NCBI GenBank assembly: GCA_964352615.1
Contig: CAYGSG010000002.1
Coordinates: forward strand, 66,026 to 130,025
Length of the DNA: 64,000 nt
Source: OFTM382 sp964352615
Lineage (GTDB): Bacteria; Planctomycetota; Phycisphaerae; Phycisphaerales; UBA1924
Direction: 5' to 3'
In this document: in pieces, positions 18,101 through 25,434 of the stretch
Layout of the letters: every line of letters begins with the position of its first letter
How positions within the stretch are numbered: the stretch's first letter is position 1
Made by a program: the position numbers and the translations under genes
The notes under the pieces: generated by a model
Seen by the model: the letters and a program-made list of their open reading frames with translations, nothing else
The model's database searches: none
Told to the model about the DNA's origin: nothing

Positions 18101-18168
18101 GCTACACCGCGCCGGCTGGCGCAGCGTCGGCACTGTGGCGCGCGGCTCTGCTTGAGGGCATCGGTCAT
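15136..18168 (-). CDS. Giant PilX-like minor pilin with calcium-type loops
   Basis: 1,010 residues from ATG 18168 (an ATG 21 nt upstream is possible). The N-terminus CASRRGVASVLAMMFLVLFGSLVAAMAITSRS is a PilX-type hydrophobic helix with a Gly before Val and no Glu+5. The body is far larger than ordinary PilX (~170-200). It contains several Asp/Asn/Gly loops typical of EF-hand or thrombospondin-type calcium sites: DATGDGYVDEFD, NRNGIWGYVDTNHNGKYEP, DIDRDGDARPDNWE, DLNGDGFADLG. It sits between two prepilin genes of the pilT-pilC operon, so it may be a pilus tip protein, a role played by PilY1/PilX elsewhere. That role is inferred. Confidence 0.7.
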   Translation of the reverse strand: MTDALKQSRAPQCRRCASRRGVASVLAMMFLVLFGSLVAAMAITSRSNIRTASTHLDVMQAMSAAETGMQIAERRLTESAERFVVSNSTITPDFVEALWQGNLADFGEFTTKASSSGVGDDPAGLAAALVNFHAQDANLVIRDELDLSAPGILAAWPDADLTIYQADWWVITPITALQTVPDGAPPPPAYQIVYAPLTDGQTIRIIAIGYDFVHGRPPMTRTITRDFRLTKAIDHAIISPSRIMVGKNVQIVGDLGIRYDDITFSNGDPLISRSDFRGLDAGFDARLDQLFAVLSDPALDVDGDNRLRVGHPVEGPAIPDDELNPVAFADATGDGYVDEFDVFINYFDRSPRDNRVEIATEFINDDGDVIDPDLADLIDGATPDRNRNGIWGYVDTNHNGKYEPNGTPPESLTDWTWVNISTGVLTKVYLDGELGYRDGYLDDMDRYVKLDGALTFRVDKQDWYDEQGNPDEKIQGAIRPKGADSAQSYNAADNKLPLVDASSFSTANSALLDAADGDSFWVQVQANLAAAGKSATLASLFGPSMNYIEVSSEGTTYTDSNGIERPMPRYMRLDIDRDGDARPDNWETAYFEPMPMDSPNVADWYYRPVFEGMVFKDVVLPMGLNALFKDCVFAGVTRVETHPDNHGKYAGTVGTTYAAWSIYGQLEFDPAIGRPVPKRDRYMFGDDPDEYNETDGCPNCPPLDTSVLPESAIPPQAMLLMAPQPLDKADVPANQVGSYAPAEYASLPEPLLVSVTELVGGSYQTVVRRVTDSKDYSNNIRMHNCLVVGSVVSDTPREFTHIRNKVQFTGSTRFMTEHPTEQDWNPEPGDIDQIVRSSMMLPNFSVDVGTFNSPADQDVELKGAIIAGVLDIRGNTEVDGSLILTYKPTHGEGPLVDLYGAPIGNPAGFNASIGYFGPEDGDYESLNPNDLAVVNGQKIVGWDLNGDGFADLGPGESPTPAQLAAGAVAIPFNGYGKVRIQFNPDMQLPDGIMLPMKIRGVANSYREGKL

Positions 18169-18223
18169 GGCTTCACTCCATCCCCACACAGCGGACGGTC
18201 AGACGGCATTTGATTGCACTTGG

Positions 18224-19000
18224 TCAGTCGCGGGGCACGATCCACGAGATACGGCTGATCTCCGTGGTCTCGGCATCGGGTCGGTCAGGCGTGTAGCGCA
18301 TCACCACGGTGATGCGCAGCGGGAAAGCATCAACAGTCAACGGCGGCAGGCCCGAGCCGTTGACTCCGATCGGCGCGCCGTTGTCGTCGCTGCCGGGCGG
18401 CACGCGGTAGTAGTCATCGGCGCGAACGACAGCCGTATCGAATGGCTCGACCTTCTCGACGAGCACCTGCTGCGACCAACCGGCCATAGCGACAGCGTTG
18501 CCGTACTCATCAAGCACGACGGCACCGAGGTTGTCGAGCTGAGGGATGACGCGGCCCACGGCATCGATCGGGCCGGGGTTGGTGCCGTTGTGGCCGAAGA
18601 TCACACCGTCGAAATCGTCGATGTCGTCGTAGTCGTCAACGGTCGTCTCGCCCGTTTCTGGGCCGAAGACGACCGGGCTGCCCGATAAACCGGACGCTGG
18701 GTCATGCCGGGGCAGGCCCCGCATGAGTTCGCGCACCTCGCCGCCAAGGTACGCGCCCGAGGCGGCGTGGCTTGACCAAAGGTTGCTATGGATGAAGGCC
18801 TGCTGGGCCTCGACCATTGCCAGCACGCCGACGCCGATAATGGTGAGCGTCATCGCGGACTCAAGCAGCGTGAAGCCACGGCGCGACCGACGCGGCGCTA
18901 GCCGCCCACGCTTGATAGCTGCGTGCGTTGGTGCGCTCTGGGTCCTGTCGGTTCGCGTGGTCATCATTCGCTGCTCCGTCGGCTCAGCCCTCCTGGCCAT
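18224..19000 (-). CDS. PilV-like prepilin
   Basis: 258 residues. A long basic leader (~40 residues) ends in RRSRRGFTLLESAMTLTIIGVGVLAMVEAQQAF: prepilin cleavage between Gly and Phe, Glu+5, hydrophobic helix. The rest is a globular domain with GETTVDDYDDIDDFDGVIFG, an acidic stretch. The first codon overlaps the last bases of the pilC gene. An internal ATG 11 codons on (MMTTRTDRT) is an alternative start with a shorter leader. It is encoded between pilC and the PilX-like giant, as PilV-type minor pilins often are. Confidence 0.8.
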   Translation of the reverse strand: MARRAEPTEQRMMTTRTDRTQSAPTHAAIKRGRLAPRRSRRGFTLLESAMTLTIIGVGVLAMVEAQQAFIHSNLWSSHAASGAYLGGEVRELMRGLPRHDPASGLSGSPVVFGPETGETTVDDYDDIDDFDGVIFGHNGTNPGPIDAVGRVIPQLDNLGAVVLDEYGNAVAMAGWSQQVLVEKVEPFDTAVVRADDYYRVPPGSDDNGAPIGVNGSGLPPLTVDAFPLRITVVMRYTPDRPDAETTEISRISWIVPRD

Positions 19001-20229
19001 TATGAAACGATCGAGCTCATCTTGAAGATCGGCAGGATGATCGCCATCGCGATGAACCCGACGACCGAACCCATGCCCAGAATCATGATCGGTTCGATCA
19101 TGCTCGTGACAGCCTTGATCTGGTCCTTCAGCTGCGCGGCGTAGTAGGTGCTTATCTCATCGAGCACCTCGCCCAGCTTGCCAGACTCCTCGCCCGCCGA
19201 GATCATCTGCGTGACCGCGTTGGGAAGAAGCTTGCCCTCTTGCAACGGGGTTGAGATTTTCTTGCCCTGCTTGACGCTCGCGTGGACCTTGGCCCACATC
19301 GACGAGAACAGCATGTTGCCGCTGACCTCGCCCGTGATGCGGAGCGTGTCGAGCATCGGTACGCCTGCGTTGATGAGCTGGCCCATCGTTTGCAAACCAC
19401 GGCTGATGTAAAGCGATCGGAACATGCCGCGAAGCAACGGAACCACGAGCTTGAGGTTGTCGACCCAGAACTTGCCGGTATCGGTCCGCAGACCGAGAAA
19501 CAGCGCCAACAGTGCGGTAAAGATGCCGCCGACGACGAAGTACCACTGCTGGGTCATGAAGTTACTGAGGTCCATCAGGAAGAGCGTGGCCCAGGGCAGC
19601 GCGTCTTCCTTGCCCTCGAACACCGCGTAGAACTTGGGCAGCACGAACGTCATCAGGAAGATGGTCACGGTCACCGCGAGCGTGCCGATGATGCCCGGGT
19701 AGATCGAGGCACCAACGACCATCTTTCGTGTCTCGATCTGCTGACCGATGTAGCCCGCGATGCGGTTGAGCATGTCGCTAAAGGAGCCGGACATCTCGCT
19801 GGCGCGGACCATCGAGACATAAAGCGGGCTGAAGAGCTTGGGGTGCTTGGCGATGGCGTCGGAGAACTGCACGCCACTCTCGACGTCCTGCTTGAGACCG
19901 ACGATGACCTGACGGAACATGTAGTGCTTGGTCTGCTCGGCGATGCCGTCGAGCGCAGCACGCAGGTTGATACCTGCACGGATCATGACCGCGAGCTGCG
20001 TCGTGAACTCGAGGACGTGCTTCTGCGTGGGCGGCCGCTTGTTAAAGCGTGCCCACGCTTCGAGCAGCCCGCCACCACCCGCCGAGTCATCGAGCTGGGC
20101 AGAGATGGTCTGCACGCGGAGGCCCTGCGTGCGCAGCGCAGCGGCCGCCGCCGTCGCGTTGGCGGCTTGGAGCGTGCCCGCCTTCACTTGGCCGGCGGCG
20201 GTGGTTGCTTGGAATCGGAAGATAGCCAT
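19000..20229 (-). CDS. pilC: Type IV pilus/type II secretion inner-membrane platform protein PilC/GspF
   Basis: 409 residues with the expected duplicated GspF domains. The first runs from LEFTTQLAVMIRAGINLRAALD (~residue 70), the second from LQTMGQLINAGVPMLDTLRITGEV (~270). Three membrane segments lie at about 170-195, 220-245 and 375-400, the last ending GMGSVVGFIAMAIILPIF. It is the platform that couples the motor ATPase to pilin movement. The gene starts 3 nt after pilT. The assembly ATPase PilB is not in the window. Confidence 0.92.
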   Translation of the reverse strand: MAIFRFQATTAAGQVKAGTLQAANATAAAAALRTQGLRVQTISAQLDDSAGGGGLLEAWARFNKRPPTQKHVLEFTTQLAVMIRAGINLRAALDGIAEQTKHYMFRQVIVGLKQDVESGVQFSDAIAKHPKLFSPLYVSMVRASEMSGSFSDMLNRIAGYIGQQIETRKMVVGASIYPGIIGTLAVTVTIFLMTFVLPKFYAVFEGKEDALPWATLFLMDLSNFMTQQWYFVVGGIFTALLALFLGLRTDTGKFWVDNLKLVVPLLRGMFRSLYISRGLQTMGQLINAGVPMLDTLRITGEVSGNMLFSSMWAKVHASVKQGKKISTPLQEGKLLPNAVTQMISAGEESGKLGEVLDEISTYYAAQLKDQIKAVTSMIEPIMILGMGSVVGFIAMAIILPIFKMSSIVS

Positions 20230-20232
20230 GGG

Positions 20233-21288
20233 TTACGCCGCCAGCAGACGTGAGAGCTTGTCGGGGTGGACAGCTTGAGCGATCGCGTCTTCCTTGCCGA
20301 TGTGGCCGTTGAAGTAGAGCTCGGAAATCGAGGTATCCAGGCTGCACATGCCCATCGCGCGGTTGGTCTCGATCACGTTGGGAATCTCGAACGTGCGGGC
20401 CTCGCGGATGAGGTTGCGAACAGCCGGGGTCGCCAGCAGCGTCTCGACCGCGGGAATCATGCCCGGCTGGTCCTTGCGGGTAAAGAGCGTCTGGCTGACC
20501 ACCGCTTGCAGGGTTCCCGCGAGCATGGCGCGGATCTGGTTCTGCTGGCCAGCGGGGTACATGTCCACAATTCGCTCGACGGTCTGCGAAGCGTTCACCG
20601 TGTGGAGCGTCGAGAGCACGAGGTGGCCGGTTTCCGCAGCCGAGATGGCCAGGGCGGTGGTTTCCAAGTCTCGCATTTCGCCGACGAGGATGATGTCCGG
20701 GTCCTGCCGCAGCGCGTGCTTGAGACCGGAGGAGAACGTGGGCATGTCGCGCCCGAGTTCCCGCTGCTCGATCAGGCATCGCTTGCTCTCGAACTGGTAT
20801 TCGACCGGGTCTTCGAGCGTGATGATGTGCTTGGCGTAGCGCTGGTTCATCGCGTCGATCATCGCGGCCAGCGTGGTGCTCTTGCCCGAGCCGGTGTCGC
20901 CCGTGACCAGCACCAGCCCGCGCGGCAGGTACGTCAAACGGGCAATGACCTCGGGCAGACTCAGCTTCTCAAGGGGCGGCACCTGCGTCTTGATGGTCCG
21001 GAGCGCCATGCCGACCTGGCCGCCCTGCATGTGGGCGTTGACGCGGTAGCGGGCAAAGCCTTCGATCTGGAACGAGAAGTCGGCGTCTTTCGAGTCGTCG
21101 AAGATCCGCTGGGCTTCCTTGGAAGCCATCTGGCGGAACATGGCCCAGGCAAGGTCACCGTCAAGGTCGGGCAGGTCCAACGGCTGGATGACCTGATGCA
21201 CACGCACCGTCGGCGGCTGACCCGCCACCAGGTGGATGTCGCTCGCGTCCATTTCGTCGGCTAGGCGCAGGATTTCCTCGAGCTGCAT
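20233..21288 (-). CDS. pilT: Twitching motility retraction ATPase PilT
   Basis: 351 residues from ATG 21288, which has a strong GGAGGAG ribosome site 5 nt away; an in-frame extension of 21 codons has none. Motifs: Walker A TGDTGSGKST (~129-138), Asp box, Walker B DIILVGEMRDLET (~202), and the PilT His box STLHTVNASQTVERIVDMYP. The AIRNLIRE-type C-terminal motif appears as AVRNLIREARTFEIPN. It powers pilus retraction in the cytoplasm. It leads the operon pilT-pilC-pilV-pilX-prepilin on the minus strand. Confidence 0.95.
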   Translation of the reverse strand: MQLEEILRLADEMDASDIHLVAGQPPTVRVHQVIQPLDLPDLDGDLAWAMFRQMASKEAQRIFDDSKDADFSFQIEGFARYRVNAHMQGGQVGMALRTIKTQVPPLEKLSLPEVIARLTYLPRGLVLVTGDTGSGKSTTLAAMIDAMNQRYAKHIITLEDPVEYQFESKRCLIEQRELGRDMPTFSSGLKHALRQDPDIILVGEMRDLETTALAISAAETGHLVLSTLHTVNASQTVERIVDMYPAGQQNQIRAMLAGTLQAVVSQTLFTRKDQPGMIPAVETLLATPAVRNLIREARTFEIPNVIETNRAMGMCSLDTSISELYFNGHIGKEDAIAQAVHPDKLSRLLAA

Positions 21289-21481
21289 CAGGGCTCCTCC
21301 GAGCGGCCTCCGGCATGCCGGGATCGGCACGCACCACAGAGACTCTTCCAATGCAATCGGTGCTCAGACAGCCGGGCTCGATACCCAGCCAGCGCTTCGG
21401 ACCCGCACAGCCCTCCGCGTGAGGCGCAGACCGAACACTCGGCCAGCAACGCCCGAGAACCCACGCTGCTCAACGATGGTC

Positions 21482-21943
21482 CTATGCCTTGGCATACGCA
21501 TCGCGCGAACGCACCGCGAGCTGGTCCGCCCGTTCGTTCTCGGGATGGTCGCTGTGGCCCTTGACCCAGTGCAACCGTAGGTCGTGGACAGCCCTTAGCT
21601 CATCGAGTTGTTCCCAGAGGTCCCGGTTCTTGACCGGTTCCTTCTTGGAGTTCACCCAGTTCTTGCGTTTCCAGCCGTCGAGCCATGAACGCAGCCCGTC
21701 CAGAACGTACTTGCTGTCGCTGAACAGCTCGACCGTCGCGGGCCGATTGAGCACGCCTAGGCCCTCGATCACGGCCTGCAGTTCCATACGGTTGTTGGTG
21801 GTGTCGGCCTCGCCATCGGTGCGTTCAAGCTCCTTGGCGGTCTTGCGATCACGCAGGATGAACGCCCAGCCGCCCGGGCCGGGGTTGCCCGAGCACGCCC
21901 CGTCGGTATAGAGCTCGACGTGCGGCTTGTCGGTGGGCTTCAT
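21482..21943 (-). CDS. rnhA: Ribonuclease HI
   Basis: 153 residues from ATG 21943. The four catalytic acidic residues are visible in ELYTDGACSGNPGPGGWAF (Asp), NNRMELQAVIEGL (Glu), LFSDSKYVLDGL (Asp) and the late NERADQLA (Asp). HWVKGHSDHPENERAD supplies the conserved His. It removes RNA from RNA-DNA hybrids. The open frame continues upstream across the divergent purL start, but without family similarity. The 193 nt between it and pilT may hold the pilT promoter. Confidence 0.95.
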   Translation of the reverse strand: MKPTDKPHVELYTDGACSGNPGPGGWAFILRDRKTAKELERTDGEADTTNNRMELQAVIEGLGVLNRPATVELFSDSKYVLDGLRSWLDGWKRKNWVNSKKEPVKNRDLWEQLDELRAVHDLRLHWVKGHSDHPENERADQLAVRSRDAYAKA

Positions 21944-22005
21944 GGAGGGCTTGGCTTGGCTGGTCACGGGCGATGTTAGCGGACCCCAGCGGTTAGGATG
22001 CGCCC

Positions 22006-25000
22006 ATGCCCCCCCCATCCGCCCCCACCGCTGCCCGAACTGCTCACGGCATCCGTGTCCACCGCATCGAGGTCCGCGCGAGCGAGCGTGCGGGCGACCC
22101 GCGCGCTGCTCGGCTCGAACGCGAGGCCGCCGACCTGGGCTACCCGACGCTGCGCGCAAGCGTGGTCAGGGTGTACCTGATCGAGGCCGCGCTCGATACC
22201 GAGGCCATCGAACGGCTGGCCGCGAGCCTGCTAGCCGACTCGGTCGCGGAGATCGCCCACATCGGCGCGAGTGAGCCCCGCGCGGGCGTGCGCGTGATCG
22301 AGGTCCACCCGCTGCCGGGCGTGATGGACCCGGCGGCCCAGACCGTGGCCGATGCCATCATGGACCTGAGCGAAACCGAGGCCGAGGTCGTCACCGGCTG
22401 GCGGTACGAACTTGAGGGCGTGAGCGCTGAGCAGGCCCGCGCCATCGCCGAACGGCTCGTGGCCAACGCCGTGATCCACGGCATCCACGATGACGCGTAC
22501 TGGCCCGAGGCCCTGCCCAAGGGCAGCCCCGCTGAGATCAAAGTCGCCAGTGTGCCAATCCGCGAACTCGATGACCCGGCACTCCAGAAGCTCAGCCGAG
22601 AGGGGCATCTGTTTCTCGATCTGCACGAGATGCACGCGATCCAAGAGCATTACCGAGTGCTGAGCCGAGAGCCCACCGAGATCGAGCTTGAAACGCTCGC
22701 GCAGACATGGAGCGAGCACTGCGTCCACAAGACCCTCAAGAGCACCATCCGCTACCAGCCCAGCCCCGAGGCCGCCGAGGACGCTGGCCCGATCGATTGG
22801 ACCAATCGGCCGGGGCATGTCATGAATGACGACGGCTCGGTCACCATCAACAACCTTCTCAAGAGCACCGTCGCCGCAGCAACGTTCGAGCTGATGGACG
22901 ACGGCATCGACTGGTGCCTCTCGGTCTTCCACGACAACTCGGGCGTGATCGCCCTCGACGACACGAACGCGGTGTGCATCAAAGTCGAGACGCACAACCA
23001 TCCCAGCGCCATCGAGCCGTATGGCGGCGCGGCCACCGGCATCGGCGGGTGCATCCGCGACATCATCGGCACGGGCCTGGCCGCCAAACCCATCGCGAGC
23101 ACCGACGTGTTCTGCGTGGGCACGCCCACCATCGCAAGCGTGCCCGAGGGCTGCATCCATCCTTCGCGCGTTCTCTCGGAGGTCGTTGCAGGGGTGCGCG
23201 ACTACGGCAACCGCATGGGCATCCCCACCGTCAACGGCGCGGTGTGGTTCGACGACCGACACGTCGGAAACCCGCTGGTTTTCTGCGGGTGCGTGGGCAT
23301 TCTGCCACGAGACTGCATCGATGGCGAAGCCCAGCCGGGTGACCTGATCGTCGCCTTGGGCGGCAGAACCGGCCGTGACGGCATCCACGGGGCGACGTTC
23401 TCGAGCGCGGAGCTCAGCGACTCGCACTCGGTCGAGTTTGGCCACGCCGTGCAGATCGGAAACGCGATCGAGGAGAAACGCACGCTCGACACCATCCTGC
23501 GTGCCCGCGATGAGCACGGCTCGCCGCTGTTCAGCGCGATCACCGACTGCGGCGCTGGCGGTTTCTCATCCGCCGTGGGCGAGATGGGCGAGAAGCTCGG
23601 CGCGACGGTCCAGCTCGATCAGGCCCCGCTCAAGTACCAAGGCCTCACGCCGACAGAGACGTGGATCAGCGAGGCGCAGGAACGCATGGTGCTCGCTGTG
23701 CCCAGCAGCAAGCTCGCGATGTTGCAAGCCATCTGCGATGAGGAGCACTGCGAACTCTCGGTGCTCGGCACGTTCGGCACCCCTAGCGCCGAACTGGTGC
23801 TTCGGCATGGAGAGGTCGAAGTCGGCCGATTGAGCATGGACTTCATGCACAACGGCGTGCCGCAACCCACGCGTGAAGCAAGCTGGCACGACACGCCACG
23901 CGTCCTGTGCCCCGAACAACCAAGCTCGGCCGCCCCTGCCACTGAACAAGCCCTGCTGGCCCTGCTGGCACACCCGATTATCGCAAGCAAGCACCGCATC
24001 GTTCGGCAGTACGACCACGAAGTGCAGGGCAACACGATCATTCGCCCGCTGGTCGGTCCCGGCGGAATCGGGCCGGGCGACGCAGCGGTCATCGAGCCGG
24101 TTCCGGGCTCGGGCAGGGGCATCGCGCTTGGCTGCGGGCTCGCGACCGGGCTGGAGCGAGACCCGTACCTGATGGCTCTGGCTGCGATCGATGAAGCCGT
24201 GCGCAACGTGGTGTGCGTCGGGGCCGATCCGTCGCGTATCGCTATTCTCGACAACTTCTGCTGGCCCAGTTGCAGCAAGCCAGAGAATCTCGGCTCGCTG
24301 GTGCGGGCCGCCGAGGGTTGCTACGACGGGGCCAAGGCGTACCGCACGCCGTTCGTGAGCGGCAAAGACAGCCTGAACAACCAGTTCACCCCCGCGGGCG
24401 GAGAAACCATCGAGATCCCGCCAACGCTGTTGATCACGTCGCTCGGCATCGTGCCAAACCTTGCTCGTGTTGTGACGAGTGACGCCAAACGCAGCGGGCA
24501 TGTGGTGCTGCTCGTCGGCGAGACCAAAGCAGCCGGCGGCGGGTCGATGTACGAGCGGGTGTTCGGCATCCAGACCGCGCGGGCGGTGCTCATGCAGGTC
24601 GCGGGCTCGCTGACCGATCAGGCCACCGGCAAGATGGACGACCTGCTCGATTCCATCCCCGAGCAGACTCGCGCCGATCTTGAACGACTCATTGAACACG
24701 CGAGCGAACGCGTGCCTGCCGACCGGCTCGAATCACTCCGTGATAAAGCGTGGACCAAGCTCCGTAGCATGGTTGGGAACGATGCATGGAGCCGGCTCGA
24801 ACAACGCCTCGGCAGCGACCGCTTGCACGATGTCGCCGCCAAGGTCGTCGAGACCGTCGGCCGGCGAGCTTCCATCCATAGCGGATTGCCAAGAACTGAC
24901 CTGGTCATCGGCCCCAAGACCGCCCGCGCGGTGAGCGAACAGATCGCAGCAGGCCGAGTGCGATCGGCGCACGACTGTTCCGAAGGCGGCATGCTCGTCG

Positions 25001-25299
25001 CGCTGGCCGAGATGCTCATCGCATCCGGCGGCGGAACCAACGCGCCCATCGGCTGCGAACTCGCGGACGGTCTCGGAGGGCTTGGTCCAGCGGCGTTCGC
25101 GTTCGCGGAGACCCCCTCACGCTACCTGCTTGAAGTGCCCGCGCTCAATATCAAGGAAGTCGAGCGCGCGTTTGAGAAAGCGGATGTTCCTTGCCGACAG
25201 ATCGGCGTGCTCAACCACACCGGCACGCTGCGCTGCGACAAGCTGTCACTCGATGTGAGCGTGGAATCGCTCGCCGCGGCGTGGCGTGGCGAGGCATAA
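22006..25299 (+). CDS. purL: Phosphoribosylformylglycinamidine synthase, PurS-like/PurL fusion
   Basis: 1,097 residues, larger than small PurL (~720-750) and without a glutaminase domain. Residues ~45-170 look like one or two PurS-type repeats (VRVYLIEAALD...; VRVIEVHPLPGVMDPAAQTVADAIMDL). The PurL core starts about 215 with LAQTWSEHCVHKTLKS and KVETHNHPSAIEPYGGAATGIGG. The second half has QYDHEVQGNTIIRPLVG, PFVSGKDSLNNQF and RSAHDCSEGGMLVALAEML. Between about residues 855 and 965 there is a helical insertion (TGKMDDLLDSIPEQTRADLE...). It makes FGAM in purine synthesis and needs a separate PurQ, which is not in this window. Confidence 0.92.
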   Translation: MPPPSAPTAARTAHGIRVHRIEVRASERAGDPRAARLEREAADLGYPTLRASVVRVYLIEAALDTEAIERLAASLLADSVAEIAHIGASEPRAGVRVIEVHPLPGVMDPAAQTVADAIMDLSETEAEVVTGWRYELEGVSAEQARAIAERLVANAVIHGIHDDAYWPEALPKGSPAEIKVASVPIRELDDPALQKLSREGHLFLDLHEMHAIQEHYRVLSREPTEIELETLAQTWSEHCVHKTLKSTIRYQPSPEAAEDAGPIDWTNRPGHVMNDDGSVTINNLLKSTVAAATFELMDDGIDWCLSVFHDNSGVIALDDTNAVCIKVETHNHPSAIEPYGGAATGIGGCIRDIIGTGLAAKPIASTDVFCVGTPTIASVPEGCIHPSRVLSEVVAGVRDYGNRMGIPTVNGAVWFDDRHVGNPLVFCGCVGILPRDCIDGEAQPGDLIVALGGRTGRDGIHGATFSSAELSDSHSVEFGHAVQIGNAIEEKRTLDTILRARDEHGSPLFSAITDCGAGGFSSAVGEMGEKLGATVQLDQAPLKYQGLTPTETWISEAQERMVLAVPSSKLAMLQAICDEEHCELSVLGTFGTPSAELVLRHGEVEVGRLSMDFMHNGVPQPTREASWHDTPRVLCPEQPSSAAPATEQALLALLAHPIIASKHRIVRQYDHEVQGNTIIRPLVGPGGIGPGDAAVIEPVPGSGRGIALGCGLATGLERDPYLMALAAIDEAVRNVVCVGADPSRIAILDNFCWPSCSKPENLGSLVRAAEGCYDGAKAYRTPFVSGKDSLNNQFTPAGGETIEIPPTLLITSLGIVPNLARVVTSDAKRSGHVVLLVGETKAAGGGSMYERVFGIQTARAVLMQVAGSLTDQATGKMDDLLDSIPEQTRADLERLIEHASERVPADRLESLRDKAWTKLRSMVGNDAWSRLEQRLGSDRLHDVAAKVVETVGRRASIHSGLPRTDLVIGPKTARAVSEQIAAGRVRSAHDCSEGGMLVALAEMLIASGGGTNAPIGCELADGLGGLGPAAFAFAETPSRYLLEVPALNIKEVERAFEKADVPCRQIGVLNHTGTLRCDKLSLDVSVESLAAAWRGEA

Positions 25300-25344
25300 A
25301 GCCAAGCGATCCATACGAACAGAGTGCGAGCATCCATCTCGCTT

Positions 25345-25384
25345 CAGTACTCACTCATCTGCAGGGGGTTGCGATGGAGTGCTG
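25345..25384 (+). other. Possible stem-loop in the leader of the LEPR-XLL gene
   Basis: The arm CAGTACTC(act)CATC at 25345-25359 can pair with GATGGAGTGCTG at 25373-25384, giving 12 pairs with one G-U pair and a 3-nt bulge. The loop is G-rich. It lies 51 nt upstream of the ATG at 25435. It could be an RNA leader structure or a DNA site. There is no T-run, so it is not a simple terminator. Confidence 0.35.
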
Positions 25385-25434
25385 AGTGTGGTTCACTGTT
25401 TTCGGACCCGCACTTTCCTAGCAGGGAGAACACC

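Noticed and set aside
16975..18213. 412-residue plus-strand open frame
   Set aside because: It is the antisense shadow of the PilX-like gene. It has no recognisable domain and is rich in residues typical of reverse-strand high-GC frames.
19282..20253. 323-residue and similar long plus-strand frames opposite pilC and pilT
   Set aside because: They are mirror frames of conserved pilus genes, without ribosome sites or family similarity.
21944..22159. Upstream extension of rnhA by 72 codons
   Set aside because: It runs antisense into the start of purL and has no RNase H similarity; ATG 21943 fits the family.
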